Below, in pieces: positions 8,870 through 18,227 of a stretch of DNA of 49,697 nt. This DNA comes from an uncultured Prevotella sp. (lineage in GTDB: Bacteria > Bacteroidota > Bacteroidia > Bacteroidales > Bacteroidaceae). Each line of letters starts with the position of its first letter. The stretch's first letter is position 1. The stretch lies in contig CALZYS010000004.1 of NCBI GenBank assembly GCA_945830345.1, positions 1 through 49,697 on the forward strand, written 5' to 3'. The notes beneath the pieces are model-generated. The model saw nothing but the letters and a program-made list of their open reading frames with translations. It did not search any database and was not told the DNA's origin. A program made the position numbers and the translations under genes.

Positions 8870-10255
8870 CTACTTATTCTTAACTATCTGTGCTGTGAAC
8901 GTGGCCTCGGACACTACATGGTCGCCAACGAAGACGTAGCCCTTCATCGACGAAATGCCGTGGCGCACGGGAGCAAGGAGATCGACTTTGAAGAGAAGAG
9001 TGTCGCCAGGTACTACCTTCTGGCGGAACTTCACATCGTCGATACGCATGAAATATGTGGACCAGCGCTCAGGCTCTTCGAGAGTGTTGAGCACAAGCAA
9101 ACCGCCGCATTGTGCCATAGCCTCAATCTGAAGAACTCCCGGCATGACGGGCTCCTGGGGGAAATGACCCTGGAAGAAGGGCTCGTTGCTCGTGATATTC
9201 TTTACGCCCACAATGCTGGTGGCACCAAGTTCTATCACCTTGTCAACAAGCTGCATGGGATAGCGATGGGGGAGTAGTTCGCGGATGCGGTTGACATCCA
9301 TTATCGGTGTCTCATTGGGGTCGTAGATGGGGGCCTGTATCTCGTGCTTGCGTATCTCACGGCGCATCTGACGAGCAAACTTGTTGTTGATGGTGTGGCC
9401 TGGACGGGTGGCAATGATGCGACCCTTTATTGGTTTGCCGATGAGGGCCATATCGCCGACGATGTCGAGCAATTTGTGGCGAGTGCATTCATTCTCCCAT
9501 ACAAGAGGCTTGTGCTGGATGTAACCTAAATTATTGGCATCGCGGTGCTCAACCTTGATCATGTCAGCCAACTGGTCGAGCTGTTCCTGGGAAATCTGCT
9601 TCTCGTAGATGACAATGGCATTGTCGAGGTCGCCTCCCTTGATTAGATTGGCCTTGAGAAGAGGCTCGATGTCGCGCACAAAGACAAAGGTGCGGGCAGG
9701 GGCAATCTCGGCGGTGAAGTCGGAAACATTGTCGAGAGAGGCAAACTGGCTGTTGATGAACTTGGAATTGAAGGAGCACATGGCGGTGAGACTGAACTCC
9801 TCGTCGGGAAGAATCACGATGGAAGAGCCTGTGGTCTCGTCTTTCACCTCAATCTTCTTGCGGATAATATAATAGTCCTTAGGCGCGTTTTGTTCATCTA
9901 TGCCCACCTCCCTAATCTTATCGACATACTTGATGGCACTTCCGTCGAGAATGGGGAATTCGGGACCATTGACCTGGATGAGACAGTTGTCGATGCCAAG
10001 AGCGTAAAGGGCTGCCATGCCGTGCTCTACGGTGGAAACACGAACATCGCCCTTGCCTAAGACGGTGCCGCGCTGGGTGTCGATGACATTCTCGGCAATT
10101 GCGTCGATGACAGGCATGCCTTCGAGGTCGATACGCTGAATCTTATAACCATGATTCTCAGGGGCAGGATTGAATGTCACTGTGAGACTCAGTCCTGTAT
10201 GCAAGCCTTTTCCGCATAGCGAAAAACTGCCTTTTAATGTGGTTTGTTTCATCAT
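8870..10255 (-). CDS. lpxC-fabZ: Bifunctional UDP-3-O-acyl-GlcNAc deacetylase / 3-hydroxyacyl-ACP dehydratase fusion
   Basis: The 461-residue fusion joins LpxC (residues about 1-305) to FabZ (about 312-461). The LpxC part opens with KQTTLKGSFSLCGKGLHTG and has zinc-ligand motifs STVEHGMAAL and RHKLLDIVGD. The FabZ part has LLPHRYPMQLVDKV and the catalytic GHFPQEPVMPGVLQIEAMAQ. Thus the committed lipid A step and the dehydration step of fatty acid elongation, which compete for the same 3-hydroxyacyl-ACP pool, are made as one chain. This fusion is characteristic of Bacteroidetes. It lies between lpxD and lpxA. Confidence 0.96.
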   Translation of the reverse strand: MMKQTTLKGSFSLCGKGLHTGLSLTVTFNPAPENHGYKIQRIDLEGMPVIDAIAENVIDTQRGTVLGKGDVRVSTVEHGMAALYALGIDNCLIQVNGPEFPILDGSAIKYVDKIREVGIDEQNAPKDYYIIRKKIEVKDETTGSSIVILPDEEFSLTAMCSFNSKFINSQFASLDNVSDFTAEIAPARTFVFVRDIEPLLKANLIKGGDLDNAIVIYEKQISQEQLDQLADMIKVEHRDANNLGYIQHKPLVWENECTRHKLLDIVGDMALIGKPIKGRIIATRPGHTINNKFARQMRREIRKHEIQAPIYDPNETPIMDVNRIRELLPHRYPMQLVDKVIELGATSIVGVKNITSNEPFFQGHFPQEPVMPGVLQIEAMAQCGGLLVLNTLEEPERWSTYFMRIDDVKFRQKVVPGDTLLFKVDLLAPVRHGISSMKGYVFVGDHVVSEATFTAQIVKNK

Positions 10256-10314
10256 AATAGTCTTACTCTATGTTTGTATTCTTTTTTCATTCTTCTTTGG
10301 TTGCCAATTATGAA

Positions 10315-11349
10315 TCATTTGTCCTTCTTGAGTTCCTCAACTTGTTTTTTCAACTCGTTAAGTTCTTTGTAGATGTCGGGCAAACGGCGGAATATGGCTT
10401 GAGACTTGAAGTAGGACTTGGGCTCCATCGGGGGAGTGCCAATTAACGTCTGGTCGGACTTGATATTGCCAGGGACACCAGACTGGGCTCCGAGGAACAC
10501 CTTGTCGCCGATGGTGATGTGGCCGGCAAGGCCCACCTGACCGCCGAACATGCACCACGAACCGATCTTTGTGCTGCCGGCTACGCCCACTTGGGCCGAC
10601 ATGACTGTGTTTTCGCCTACCTCGACGTTGTGGGCAATCTGTATGAGATTGTCGAGCTTCACTCCCTTACGGATGACTGTGCTGCCCATGGTGGAGCGGT
10701 CGATACATGTGTTGGCGCCAATCTCCACATTGTCCTCGATGGTGACAATGCCTATCTGCGGTATCTTGTCGTAACCCTCGGCATTGGGGGCAAAACCGAA
10801 TCCGTCGGCTCCGATGACACAACCGGCGTGGAGAACGCAATTGTTGCCTATCTTGCAGTGATGATAGACAACGGCATTGCTATAAATCTCAGTGTTGTTG
10901 CCTACTGATGCTTCCTCGCCAATGGTGACATGGGGATGGAGAACGCAGCCGTCGCCAATGACAACATTAGGGCCAATGGCAACAAAAGGACCGATATAGC
11001 AGTCTTTGCCTATCTTGGCAGAGGGATGGATGAACGCAAGGGAGTCGATGCCAACCTTCTTGGGCTTCATCGATTGATAAAGTTGAAGCAGTTTGGCTAC
11101 ACACTCATAGGCATCCTTCACACGGATAAGGGTAGCTTTTACCGGTTTCTCCAACTCTACATCCTCGTTTATCAGGACGACACTCGACTCGGTGTCGTAG
11201 ATATAATGAAGATATTTGAGATTGGAAAGGAACGAGATTGCTCCTTTCTTGCCTTCTTCAATCTTGGCAAAGGTGTTGACCGTGGCAAGCTCGTCGCCTT
11301 CTATTTTACCGCCGATAAACTCGGCTATTTGTTTCGCTGTAAATTCCAT
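10315..11349 (-). CDS. lpxD: UDP-3-O-(3-hydroxyacyl)glucosamine N-acyltransferase
   Basis: The 344-residue protein adds the second acyl chain in lipid A synthesis. The N-terminal uridine-binding domain ([20 protein letters not shown]) is followed by a hexapeptide-repeat beta-helix ([20 protein letters not shown]), with catalytic His candidates in [17 protein letters not shown]-terminal helix (residues about 322-344) is rich in Lys and Glu, as in other LpxD trimers. It is the first gene of the lpxD / lpxC-fabZ / lpxA / miaA / PBP / GH2 run, with a promoter at 11378-11408. Confidence 0.95.
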   Translation of the reverse strand: MEFTAKQIAEFIGGKIEGDELATVNTFAKIEEGKKGAISFLSNLKYLHYIYDTESSVVLINEDVELEKPVKATLIRVKDAYECVAKLLQLYQSMKPKKVGIDSLAFIHPSAKIGKDCYIGPFVAIGPNVVIGDGCVLHPHVTIGEEASVGNNTEIYSNAVVYHHCKIGNNCVLHAGCVIGADGFGFAPNAEGYDKIPQIGIVTIEDNVEIGANTCIDRSTMGSTVIRKGVKLDNLIQIAHNVEVGENTVMSAQVGVAGSTKIGSWCMFGGQVGLAGHITIGDKVFLGAQSGVPGNIKSDQTLIGTPPMEPKSYFKSQAIFRRLPDIYKELNELKKQVEELKKDK

Positions 11350-11377
11350 ATACTGTCAAAGTCTTGATATTATTCTG

Positions 11378-11408
11378 CAAATATATATAAAATATTTGGA
11401 ACAACAAG
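11378..11408 (-). promoter_or_regulatory. Promoter of the lpxD operon
   Basis: On the minus strand CTTG (11405-11408) precedes TATATTTG (11378-11385) with 19 bases between. The TATATTTG fits the TAnnTTTG box of Bacteroidetes promoters. The predicted start is about 20 bases upstream of the lpxD ATG. Confidence 0.5.
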
Positions 11409-11410
11409 AT

Positions 11411-11447
11411 GAAATAGTAAAAAATTGATAATTTTTTTATCTATTCC
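11411..11447 (-). terminator. A/T-rich hairpin after pyrF, possible terminator
   Basis: GAAATAG (from 11411) pairs with CTATTCC (to 11447), and TAAAAAATT inside it pairs with AATTTTTTTA around a 3-base loop. This makes an almost continuous A-U stem just after the pyrF stop at 11457. It separates the pyrF operon from the lpxD promoter. The stem is weak in G-C pairs, so its strength is uncertain. Confidence 0.4.
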
Positions 11448-11456
11448 TTATTTTAT

Positions 11457-12290
11457 TTAGGAAATATAACATATCTTGGCAAGTTCTGATGCCATTTGCT
11501 CTTGAAGTTCATTGGCTTTCTGACCCGCTACTTCGGCATAGTCATCCCCCGAACTGGCATAGATAATACCGCGCGAACTGTTGACAAGTAAGCCGCAATC
11601 TTTGGTCATGCCGTAGCGGCACACTTCCTCAAGACTACCGCCTTGGGCTCCAACGCCAGGAACAAGAAGGAAACTCTCGGGAGCTACCTTGCGGATGTCA
11701 GCAAACATCTTGCCCTGAGTGGCACCTACAACGTACATCATATTGTCGATGTCGCCCCATTGCTGACTCTTGCGGATGACCTTTTCGAAGAGACGCTCGC
11801 CAGAGGTGTCGGCGGTGAGCTGGAAGTCGTGGCTGCCCTTGTTGCTGGTGAGGGCAAGCAGAATTACCCACTTGCCATCGTAGCCAAGGAAGGGGGTGAC
11901 ACTGTCCTCGCCCATATATGGGGCAACGGTGAGGGCATCTACATCATACTCCTCGAAGAACGTGCGGGCATACATCTTGGATGTGTTGCCGATGTCGCCA
12001 CGCTTAGCGTCGGCTATAATGAAATGGCCAGGATAGTATTTGTTGAGATAATTGACAGTCTTCTCGAAGGCTATCATGCCTTTAACGCCAAATGCCTCAT
12101 AGAATGCAAGATTGGGCTTATAGGCCACGCAATAGGGTGCTGTGGCATCAATTATATTTTTGTTGAAAGTGAATATTGGGTCGTTGTCATTGAGAAGATG
12201 CTGGGGAATCTTCTTGAGGTCGGTGTCGAGACCGACGCAGAGAAAACTCTTCTTGGTCTTTATCTGTTCAATCAGTTCTTGTCTGTTCAT
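11457..12290 (-). CDS. pyrF: Orotidine 5'-phosphate decarboxylase
   Basis: The 277-residue enzyme converts OMP to UMP, the last step of de novo pyrimidine synthesis. The catalytic Lys/Asp tetrad motif is in [18 protein letters not shown]. The length and the sequence [20 protein letters not shown] fit the longer type 2 OMP decarboxylase subfamily found in Bacteroidetes and actinobacteria. [11 protein letters not shown] and [10 protein letters not shown] form the phosphate-binding end. It is the last gene of the operon that begins near 18147, 94 bases after prfA. Confidence 0.95.
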   Translation of the reverse strand: MNRQELIEQIKTKKSFLCVGLDTDLKKIPQHLLNDNDPIFTFNKNIIDATAPYCVAYKPNLAFYEAFGVKGMIAFEKTVNYLNKYYPGHFIIADAKRGDIGNTSKMYARTFFEEYDVDALTVAPYMGEDSVTPFLGYDGKWVILLALTSNKGSHDFQLTADTSGERLFEKVIRKSQQWGDIDNMMYVVGATQGKMFADIRKVAPESFLLVPGVGAQGGSLEEVCRYGMTKDCGLLVNSSRGIIYASSGDDYAEVAGQKANELQEQMASELAKICYIS

Positions 12291-12384
12291 ATCTTTAATA
12301 TTTTAATATTTAATTGACTTCGTCGAACGTTGTTTTTTTAATATTTTAATTCTTTAATTTTTTAATTTCAGAGCTCCGCTCTGA
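12291..12384 (-). repeat. A/T-rich leader repeat and small hairpin between prfA and pyrF
   Basis: On the minus strand this gap contains AATTAAAGAATTAAAATATT, the same 20-base word found in the purM-prfA gap (13498-13552). Next to the prfA stop is a perfect 6-bp hairpin, CAGAGC-TCC-GCTCTG (12369-12383). No T-tract follows the hairpin, so it is not an ordinary terminator. The A-rich part probably keeps the pyrF start region unstructured. Confidence 0.4.
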
Positions 12385-13497
12385 CTACAGTTCCGCCTCC
12401 TTCATTCGCTCGGCATTTTCGGCTACGGTGAGGGCATCAATCATGTCCTGGATGTTGCCAGAGAGGAAACCTTGAAGGTCGTGAGTGGTGTAGCCGATGC
12501 GGTGGTCGGTGACGCGGCCTTGGGGGAAGTTGTAAGTGCGTATCTTGGCACTGCGGTCGCCCGTAGAAACAAGGGTCTTGCGGCGACTGGCAATATCGTC
12601 GATATACTTTTGATGCTCGCGGTCGTAGATAAAGGTGCGCAGACGCGAAAGGGCACGCTCCTTGTTCTTGGGTTGGTCGCGTGTCTCAGTACACTCTATC
12701 AGTATCTCCTCAACCTCACCGGTATTGGGATTCTTCCATGGATAGCGAAGGCGAACGCCTGACTCCACTTTGTTGACATTCTGACCACCGGCTCCAGAAG
12801 AGCGGAAGGTGTCCCACTTGATGTCGCCCTCGTTGATGTTTACCTCAAACTTGTCGGCTTCGGGCAGGACGGCCACGGTGGCGGCACTGGTGTGCATACG
12901 ACCTTGCGTCTCGGTGGCAGGGACGCGCTGCACACGATGTACGCCCGACTCATATTTTAAAATGCCATAGACACCATCACCGCTGACGGCAAAGTCGATT
13001 TCCTTGTAACCGCCCACAGCACCCTCGCTTACGCTTGTCACAGAGACGTTCCAACCCTTTGAGTCGCAATATTTCTTGTACATTGCGAAAAGGTCGCCTG
13101 CAAATAGGGCAGCCTCGTCGCCACCGGCTCCGGCGCGGATTTCCATCTGCACGTTCTTACCGTCCTCGGGGTCCTTGGGCACAAGGGCAATCTTTATCTC
13201 TTCCTCGATCTTGGGTTGCAAAGCCTCGTTGTCGGCAAGTTCCTCGCGTGCCATCTCCTTCATCTCGGGATCGCTCTCGTTGGCAAGGATGTCCTTGGCC
13301 TCGCTGATGGAGTTGAGGCACGCAATATATCTCTTGCGCGCATCCATGATATCGCTTAAGTCCTTGTATTCACGCGTTAGTTTGACAAAACGCTCCTGAT
13401 CGGATATCACCGAGGGGTCGGTAATAAGGGTTGACACTTCCTCAAACCGGCTTACAAGGCCTTCAAGTTTTTGTAATATACTGTTGTTCTCAATCAT
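12385..13497 (-). CDS. prfA: Peptide chain release factor 1
   Basis: The 370-residue protein ends translation at UAA and UAG. It has the PAT tripeptide region (RVPATETQGRMHTSAATVAV) used for stop-codon reading and the catalytic GGQ in FRSSGAGGQNVNKVESGVRL. GAGGDEAALFAGDLF and the N-terminal helical domain are standard. The length is slightly above the usual 360. It is preceded by purM and followed by pyrF. Confidence 0.96.
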   Translation of the reverse strand: MIENNSILQKLEGLVSRFEEVSTLITDPSVISDQERFVKLTREYKDLSDIMDARKRYIACLNSISEAKDILANESDPEMKEMAREELADNEALQPKIEEEIKIALVPKDPEDGKNVQMEIRAGAGGDEAALFAGDLFAMYKKYCDSKGWNVSVTSVSEGAVGGYKEIDFAVSGDGVYGILKYESGVHRVQRVPATETQGRMHTSAATVAVLPEADKFEVNINEGDIKWDTFRSSGAGGQNVNKVESGVRLRYPWKNPNTGEVEEILIECTETRDQPKNKERALSRLRTFIYDREHQKYIDDIASRRKTLVSTGDRSAKIRTYNFPQGRVTDHRIGYTTHDLQGFLSGNIQDMIDALTVAENAERMKEAEL

Positions 13498-13552
13498 AAA
13501 GAACTTTAATTCTTTAATATTTTAATATTTTAATTCTTTAATTACTACGATG
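13498..13552 (-). repeat. A/T-rich repeated leader in the purM-prfA gap
   Basis: The minus strand reads repeats of TTAAAGAATTAAAATATT ahead of the prfA start, sharing its core with the prfA-pyrF gap and resembling the gap upstream of lpxA (8825-8869). A perfect 7-bp hairpin, CTACGAT-GTCA-ATCGTAG (13545-13562), covers the purM stop codon. I infer a role in exposing start codons, perhaps by partly uncoupling the genes. Confidence 0.4.
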
Positions 13553-14722
13553 TCAATCGTAGTCAAACGTTCCATACTCAGAGTGGATAGTAAGGCTCTT
13601 CTTGCCTTCTTCGATGCGACCGATAATCTGTGCGTCGATATTGAACGAACGCGAAATATCGATAACCTGCTGGGCGTTTTCGGGAGAAAGATATATCTCC
13701 ATGCGATGACCCATATTGAACACCTTGTACATCTCCTTCCAGTCGGTGCCACTCTCCTCGTGGATGGCACGGAAAAGCGGTGGAATAGGGAACATGTTGT
13801 CCTTGATGACACGGCAGTTGTCGCAAACGAAATGAAGAACCTTGGTTTGAGCTCCACCTGTGCAGTGAACCATGCCATGGATGTCACCGCGCATCTCGTC
13901 GAGCATTTTCTTGATGACAGGAGCGTAGGTGCGGGTGGGGGAAAGAACAAGTTGACCGGCATTGACGGGCGAACCCTCAACGGGCTGGTCGAGACGGTAG
14001 GAACCACTATATACCAGTTCGTCGGGAACGGCATGATCGTAGGTCTCGGGATATTTCTCAGCAAGATATTTTGAGAATACATCGTGACGGGCGGATGTAA
14101 GTCCGTTGCTGCCCATGCCGCCGTTGTATCTTGTCTCGTAAGTGGCTTGTCCGCATGACGAAAGACCTACAATCACATCACCTGGACGGATGTTGGCATT
14201 GTCGATGACATCGCTGCGCTTCATACGACATGTAACGGTGGAATCGACAATGATGGTGCGGACAAGGTCGCCCACATCTGCAGTCTCACCACCTGTGGCA
14301 TAGATGCCTACTCCCATGTCGCGCATTTGCTGGAGCAGTTCGTCGGTGCCGTTGATAATGGCAGAAATCACTTCGCCAGGAACAAGCATCTTGTTGCGAC
14401 CGATGGTGCTGGAGACGAGAATGTTGTCAACGGCTCCCACGCACAGAAGGTCGTCGGTGTTCATAATAAGTGCATCCTGGGCAATGCCTTTCCATACACT
14501 CAGGTCGCCTGTTTCCTTCCAATAGGCATAAGCCAATGACGACTTTGTGCCTGCGCCGTCGGCATGCATGATGTTGCAATAGTCGGGGTCGCCTCCCAAT
14601 ATGTCGGGGATAATCTTGCAGAAAGCCTTGGGGAATATACCTTTGTCAATGTTCTTAATGGCATTGTGAACATCTTCCTTGGCGGCACTTACACCGCGCA
14701 TCATATAACGGTTGGAGTTCAT
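13553..14722 (-). CDS. purM: Phosphoribosylformylglycinamidine cyclo-ligase (AIR synthetase)
   Basis: The 389-residue protein, starting MNSNRYMMRGVSAAKEDV, makes aminoimidazole ribonucleotide in purine synthesis. GGDPDYCNIMHADGAGTKSS is the glycine-rich ATP-binding part of the PurM fold. MNTDDLLCVGA, INGTDELLQQM and GGETADVGDLV are family motifs. It is longer than the enterobacterial enzyme (about 345) but typical of the Bacteroidetes form. The frame is open for 70 further codons upstream, but these run through the end of aroE in another frame and have no PurM character. The ATG at 14722 is therefore chosen, 25 bases after the aroE stop. Confidence 0.93.
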   Translation of the reverse strand: MNSNRYMMRGVSAAKEDVHNAIKNIDKGIFPKAFCKIIPDILGGDPDYCNIMHADGAGTKSSLAYAYWKETGDLSVWKGIAQDALIMNTDDLLCVGAVDNILVSSTIGRNKMLVPGEVISAIINGTDELLQQMRDMGVGIYATGGETADVGDLVRTIIVDSTVTCRMKRSDVIDNANIRPGDVIVGLSSCGQATYETRYNGGMGSNGLTSARHDVFSKYLAEKYPETYDHAVPDELVYSGSYRLDQPVEGSPVNAGQLVLSPTRTYAPVIKKMLDEMRGDIHGMVHCTGGAQTKVLHFVCDNCRVIKDNMFPIPPLFRAIHEESGTDWKEMYKVFNMGHRMEIYLSPENAQQVIDISRSFNIDAQIIGRIEEGKKSLTIHSEYGTFDYD

Positions 14723-14747
14723 ATAATATAGTATTTTCTTTTGTTGT

Positions 14748-15491
14748 TCATTTATTATTCCAAAAATCCCAACTTGCAAATGCTTGCAAAAGCAACATCT
14801 CAAGGCCGTTGCAGGTGCTGGCGCCCTGTGCCTTTCCCTTTTTGAGGAAAAGGGTCTCGTCGGGGTTGTAGATAAGATCATAAAGAAGGTTGTGACTGTC
14901 CATTGCCTCGTAAGGCAGTTGCGGACATTCATCTACGTGGGGATACATGCCGCAAGGAGTGCAATTGACAATGACATTGTATTCCTTGACAACGTCGGGA
15001 GTGACATCGGAATACAGAATGGTGCCAGGGCGCTCGTAGCGGCTGACAAAAACAGTTTCAAGACCAAGGCTCTTAAGACCGAAGTCGATTGCCTTGGAAG
15101 CACCTCCTGTACCAAGGATTAGGGCTTTCTTGTGATAGTTTTCCAACTGGGGATGGATGCTTTGGGTGAAACCGATGACATCGGAGTTATATCCTTTGAG
15201 GACGGTTTCATTGCCATTGTGCTCAACCTTGATAACATTGACAGCACCGATAGCCCTTGCCTCGGGACTGATATTGTCGAGGAAGGAGATGACCTTTTCC
15301 TTGTAGGGAATGGTCACGTTGAGACCGCGAAGCTCAGGATTGGAATCGACAATCTCAAGCAACGAGTCGATTGAGGCAATCTCGTAGTTTTCATACACAG
15401 CATCCATATTCTCATCCAAGAACTTTTGGTTGAAGTAGTTCTTGGAGAACGAATGACCTAAAGGATAGCCTATCAAACCATATTTTTCCAT
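14748..15491 (-). CDS. aroE: Shikimate dehydrogenase
   Basis: The 247-residue NADPH-dependent enzyme reduces 3-dehydroshikimate in the aromatic amino acid pathway. The substrate-binding start is GYPLGHSFSKNYF, the catalytic Lys is in NVTIPYKEKVISFLD, and the nucleotide-binding loop is ILGTGGASKAIDFGL. It is slightly shorter than E. coli AroE (272), as in other Bacteroidetes. It lies between menG and purM in a tight operon with gaps of about 25 bases on each side. Confidence 0.94.
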   Translation of the reverse strand: MEKYGLIGYPLGHSFSKNYFNQKFLDENMDAVYENYEIASIDSLLEIVDSNPELRGLNVTIPYKEKVISFLDNISPEARAIGAVNVIKVEHNGNETVLKGYNSDVIGFTQSIHPQLENYHKKALILGTGGASKAIDFGLKSLGLETVFVSRYERPGTILYSDVTPDVVKEYNVIVNCTPCGMYPHVDECPQLPYEAMDSHNLLYDLIYNPDETLFLKKGKAQGASTCNGLEMLLLQAFASWDFWNNK

Positions 15492-15516
15492 AGCCTATAT
15501 ATATAATAATGTGTAA

Positions 15517-16251
15517 CTATTTTGTAGCAATATAAAGTGTACATATTCCGAAGGTGAGACGACGGAACGATGAATTGGAGAATCCTGCCTTTGCAAGAAT
15601 GTCCATCATGCGCTCGCCCTGAGGAAATGCCTCAATGGTGGCTGTGAGATAACCATAGGCACTTGTGTCCTTGGAAATCATGCGGCCTACAAGCGGAAGA
15701 ACCGTATGGGAGTAAATCCCGAACAGCTGCTTCATCGGAAATTTGACAGGTTCTGTCAGCTCCACTATGCAGAGGTGTCCGCCTTGCTTGAGCACACGGC
15801 ACATTTCGTGGAGTCCCTTGTCAAGGTCAGGAAAATTGCGGATGCCAAATGCAGCAGTGACAGCATCGAAGGTGTTGTCGGCAAACGTGAGTTGCATGCA
15901 GTCTTCCTTGGCAAATGTAATCACGGAGTCAAGCGATAGAGCGCTGACTTTCTTTCTGCCCACGTCCATCATGCCTTCAGAGATGTCGCATCCAACAATG
16001 CTGTCGGGACGCAACATCTTGGCGGCAAGAATGGCGAAGTCACCAGTGCCAGTGGCCACGTCAAGTATCTTGCGCGGGTTGAATGGAGATATCGCCTTTA
16101 TGGCCTTGCGTCTCCATCCCTTGTCGATGTTCCATGACAACTGATGGTTGAGCTTGTCATAGGTGGGGGCGATAGAGTCAAACATCTTTTCCACCTGCTC
16201 GGCCTTGTCGCCACAATTGTCGTAGGGCTTGATTTTTTCCTGGTCGTACAT
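15517..16251 (-). CDS. menG/ubiE: Demethylmenaquinone methyltransferase
   Basis: The 244-residue SAM-dependent methyltransferase performs the last step of menaquinone synthesis. It has the UbiE family start [17 protein letters not shown], the SAM-binding [16 protein letters not shown] and the second family motif [25 protein letters not shown]. An anaerobic Bacteroidetes uses menaquinone only, so menG is the better name. It lies between hisB and aroE. A TAATTTTG box at 16263-16270 could be an internal promoter, but it sits only 12 bases from the start codon and has no good -33 element. Confidence 0.94.
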   Translation of the reverse strand: MYDQEKIKPYDNCGDKAEQVEKMFDSIAPTYDKLNHQLSWNIDKGWRRKAIKAISPFNPRKILDVATGTGDFAILAAKMLRPDSIVGCDISEGMMDVGRKKVSALSLDSVITFAKEDCMQLTFADNTFDAVTAAFGIRNFPDLDKGLHEMCRVLKQGGHLCIVELTEPVKFPMKQLFGIYSHTVLPLVGRMISKDTSAYGYLTATIEAFPQGERMMDILAKAGFSNSSFRRLTFGICTLYIATK

Positions 16252-16310
16252 AATATTGCGTGCAAAATTACAACATTTTTTTCTAATAGACGAATAATCT
16301 TAGAGAAAAA

Positions 16311-17390
16311 TTACAATAATCCTTTTGTACTGGGTAATTCATAGTGGTAAATGTCTCTTTTTACCGCCATTTTCAGACTGCGAGCAAGTGCCTTGAAGAT
16401 TCCTTCTATCTTATGGTGCTCGTTTTCGCCCTCTGCTTTGATGTTGAGGTTCATACGGGCTGAGTCGCTGAGACTCTTGAAGAAATGAAGGAACATCTCG
16501 GTGGGCATCTCACCAATTTTCTCGCGATGGAACTCGGCATCCCATACAAGCCAGGGACGGCCACCGAAGTCGAGTGCCACCTGGCAGAGGCAGTCGTCCA
16601 TGGGCAGGGAATAGCCATAACGCTCTATACCTCGTTTGTCGCCAAGAGCCTTGAGAAGACATTCGCCTATGGCAAGGGCGGTGTCTTCGATAGTGTGGTG
16701 CTCATCGACGTGAAGATCGCCACGGGTGTGCACCATGAGGTCCATCATTCCGTGTTTGCCTATCTGTTCGAGCATATGGTCGAAGAAACCAAGTCCGGTT
16801 GAGATGTCGCACTTGCCTGTGCCATCGAGATTGATGATGACATGGATGTCGGTTTCCTTGGTGGTGCGCTTCACCTCGGCAGTACGCTCGCCGGCAAACA
16901 ATAGTTCAGCTATCTTGTCCCAAGTCATACCGTCTTTACCCAAGATTAGCGATTTGCATCCGATGTTCTCTGCAAATTGCCTGTCGGTGTCGCGGTCGCC
17001 GATGACATAACTGCCGGATATGTCATATTCGGGGGCGTTGATGTATTTCTCCACAAGTCCGGTATTGGGTTTGCGGGTGGGAGCGTTGTCTTCGGGAAAA
17101 TGAGGGTCGATGAGGATGTCGTCGAACGTGATGCCTTCGCCCTCTAATGTCTGGAGTATGAAATTGTGGACAGGCCAGAATGTGTCTTCAGGGAAGGAAT
17201 CTGTTCCTAACCCGTCCTGATTGGACACCATAACAAACTCAAAGTCAAGCTTTGAACGAATAAAACTAAGGTTGCGGAATACGCCCCTTGTAAACTTTAA
17301 TTTCTCGAAAGCATCAATCTGCTCGTCTGCCGGTTCCTCAATAAGAGTTCCGTCGCGGTCAATAAACAATATCTTTTTCATTTGATTCAT
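16311..17390 (-). CDS. hisB: Bifunctional histidinol-phosphatase / imidazoleglycerol-phosphate dehydratase
   Basis: The 359-residue fusion catalyses two steps of histidine synthesis. The N-terminal HAD phosphatase has [12 protein letters not shown] and [13 protein letters not shown]; the C-terminal dehydratase (about residues 170-359) has [32 protein letters not shown] and [16 protein letters not shown], which carry the manganese ligands. Start candidates are Met at 17390 and 17381. Either overlaps the end of the upstream membrane-protein gene. No other his gene is nearby, so hisB is separated from a his operon here. Confidence 0.94.
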   Translation of the reverse strand: MNQMKKILFIDRDGTLIEEPADEQIDAFEKLKFTRGVFRNLSFIRSKLDFEFVMVSNQDGLGTDSFPEDTFWPVHNFILQTLEGEGITFDDILIDPHFPEDNAPTRKPNTGLVEKYINAPEYDISGSYVIGDRDTDRQFAENIGCKSLILGKDGMTWDKIAELLFAGERTAEVKRTTKETDIHVIINLDGTGKCDISTGLGFFDHMLEQIGKHGMMDLMVHTRGDLHVDEHHTIEDTALAIGECLLKALGDKRGIERYGYSLPMDDCLCQVALDFGGRPWLVWDAEFHREKIGEMPTEMFLHFFKSLSDSARMNLNIKAEGENEHHKIEGIFKALARSLKMAVKRDIYHYELPSTKGLL

Positions 17391-18147
17391 AAGTTACATA
17401 ATATACATAAAGCATCGAAAGTCGGATGTATCCCTGGATGATTCCGGCAATGAACATGACAAATGCCGTCAGCGGGATAGAGTAGGAGGGCATGCCTATG
17501 GGATCGTCAAACAACACGCCCATGTTTGCCTGAATGTTGGCAAGACAAAGAACATTGGCGGGGAGAAGTATAATACAAGATATCACACTAGTCAAAATGG
17601 AGGTGATGAGGATTACAACAAACCATTTGCCCCAATGACGGAATCCTATTTTGTAGGCAGACCAGAGGTCTTTCCAGTATTTGCGCTCGGGGGTGTAGAG
17701 ATAGCTGAAAAGGCTTTGCATCAAGGGCAAGGCAAGCAATGCTCCAATGCCAAATGTAAGTATCGTCAGCGGCAATGCCACGAGTATTGTTGAGAGAAAA
17801 GCCTTGGCAGTGCGCCATTTGCCAACATTAAGACCCGTGGCATAAAGCATGAGTTCGGATATCGCTCCAGCGACGATTGCCACTAAAGTGACGGAGAAAA
17901 TCATTATGTAGTCGGAAACTACATAGGTTAGCGACTGCGGATTGATCAACACACTGAGGTTGAGCCTCGGATAATAAATCACCAGTATGGTGGCTAAAGT
18001 GCTGAAACACAATCCATAAGCAAGTGTGGCAAACCATGATCGTCTGGCGATGCTGCGGAATTGCGACATAAAAAGATGATAACCTGTGCGTATGCACGAA
18101 CGGCTACTTCTGCTCTTTGAAAGAGACTCTGAATTGCTTTTTTCCAT
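17359..18147 (-). CDS. Polytopic inner-membrane protein of unknown function
   Basis: The 262-residue protein has a basic, Ser-rich cytoplasmic N-terminus (about 38 residues) and five or six hydrophobic spans, for example near 41-60, 78-105, 118-145, 172-198 and 228-250. No catalytic motif is recognised. It overlaps hisB by 32 bases and is the first gene of the hisB-pyrF operon, which suggests at least shared expression. It might belong to a small family of Bacteroidales membrane proteins; no function is proposed. Confidence 0.75.
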   Translation of the reverse strand: MEKSNSESLSKSRSSRSCIRTGYHLFMSQFRSIARRSWFATLAYGLCFSTLATILVIYYPRLNLSVLINPQSLTYVVSDYIMIFSVTLVAIVAGAISELMLYATGLNVGKWRTAKAFLSTILVALPLTILTFGIGALLALPLMQSLFSYLYTPERKYWKDLWSAYKIGFRHWGKWFVVILITSILTSVISCIILLPANVLCLANIQANMGVLFDDPIGMPSYSIPLTAFVMFIAGIIQGYIRLSMLYVYYVTYESNEKDIVY

Positions 18148-18178
18148 TGTTTAATCCTTAATTATTTCTAACAATGTG

Positions 18179-18186
18179 CAAAGATA
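18179..18186 (-). promoter_or_regulatory. -7 box for the membrane protein-hisB-pyrF operon
   Basis: TATCTTTG on the minus strand, 32 bases upstream of the ATG at 18147, fits TAnnTTTG. No clear TTG is found 19-21 bases further upstream, where the sequence is an A-run. It lies in the same intergenic stretch as the divergent box at 18200-18207. Confidence 0.4.
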
Positions 18187-18199
18187 CGATTTTTTTTTG

Positions 18200-18207
18200 T
18201 AACTTTG
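18200..18207 (+). promoter_or_regulatory. -7 box for the Gfo/Idh/MocA operon
   Basis: TAACTTTG on the plus strand fits the Bacteroidetes -7 element and stands 20 bases before the ATG at 18228. The upstream -33 element is not clear. It is divergent from the box at 18179-18186 and only 13 bases away, so the two transcription units may influence each other. Confidence 0.4.
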
Positions 18208-18227
18208 CATCATAATTTACACAAATT

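Noticed and set aside
12369..12383. CAGAGC/GCTCTG hairpin after prfA as an intrinsic terminator
   Set aside because: The stem is only 6 bp and is followed on the minus strand by an A-rich, not a T-rich, stretch; the operon appears to continue into pyrF.
14723..14932. In-frame extension of purM by 70 codons upstream of 14722
   Set aside because: It runs antiparallel to nothing useful and in a different frame through the end of aroE, and its residues lack PurM character. The family start matches MNSNRYMMRG.
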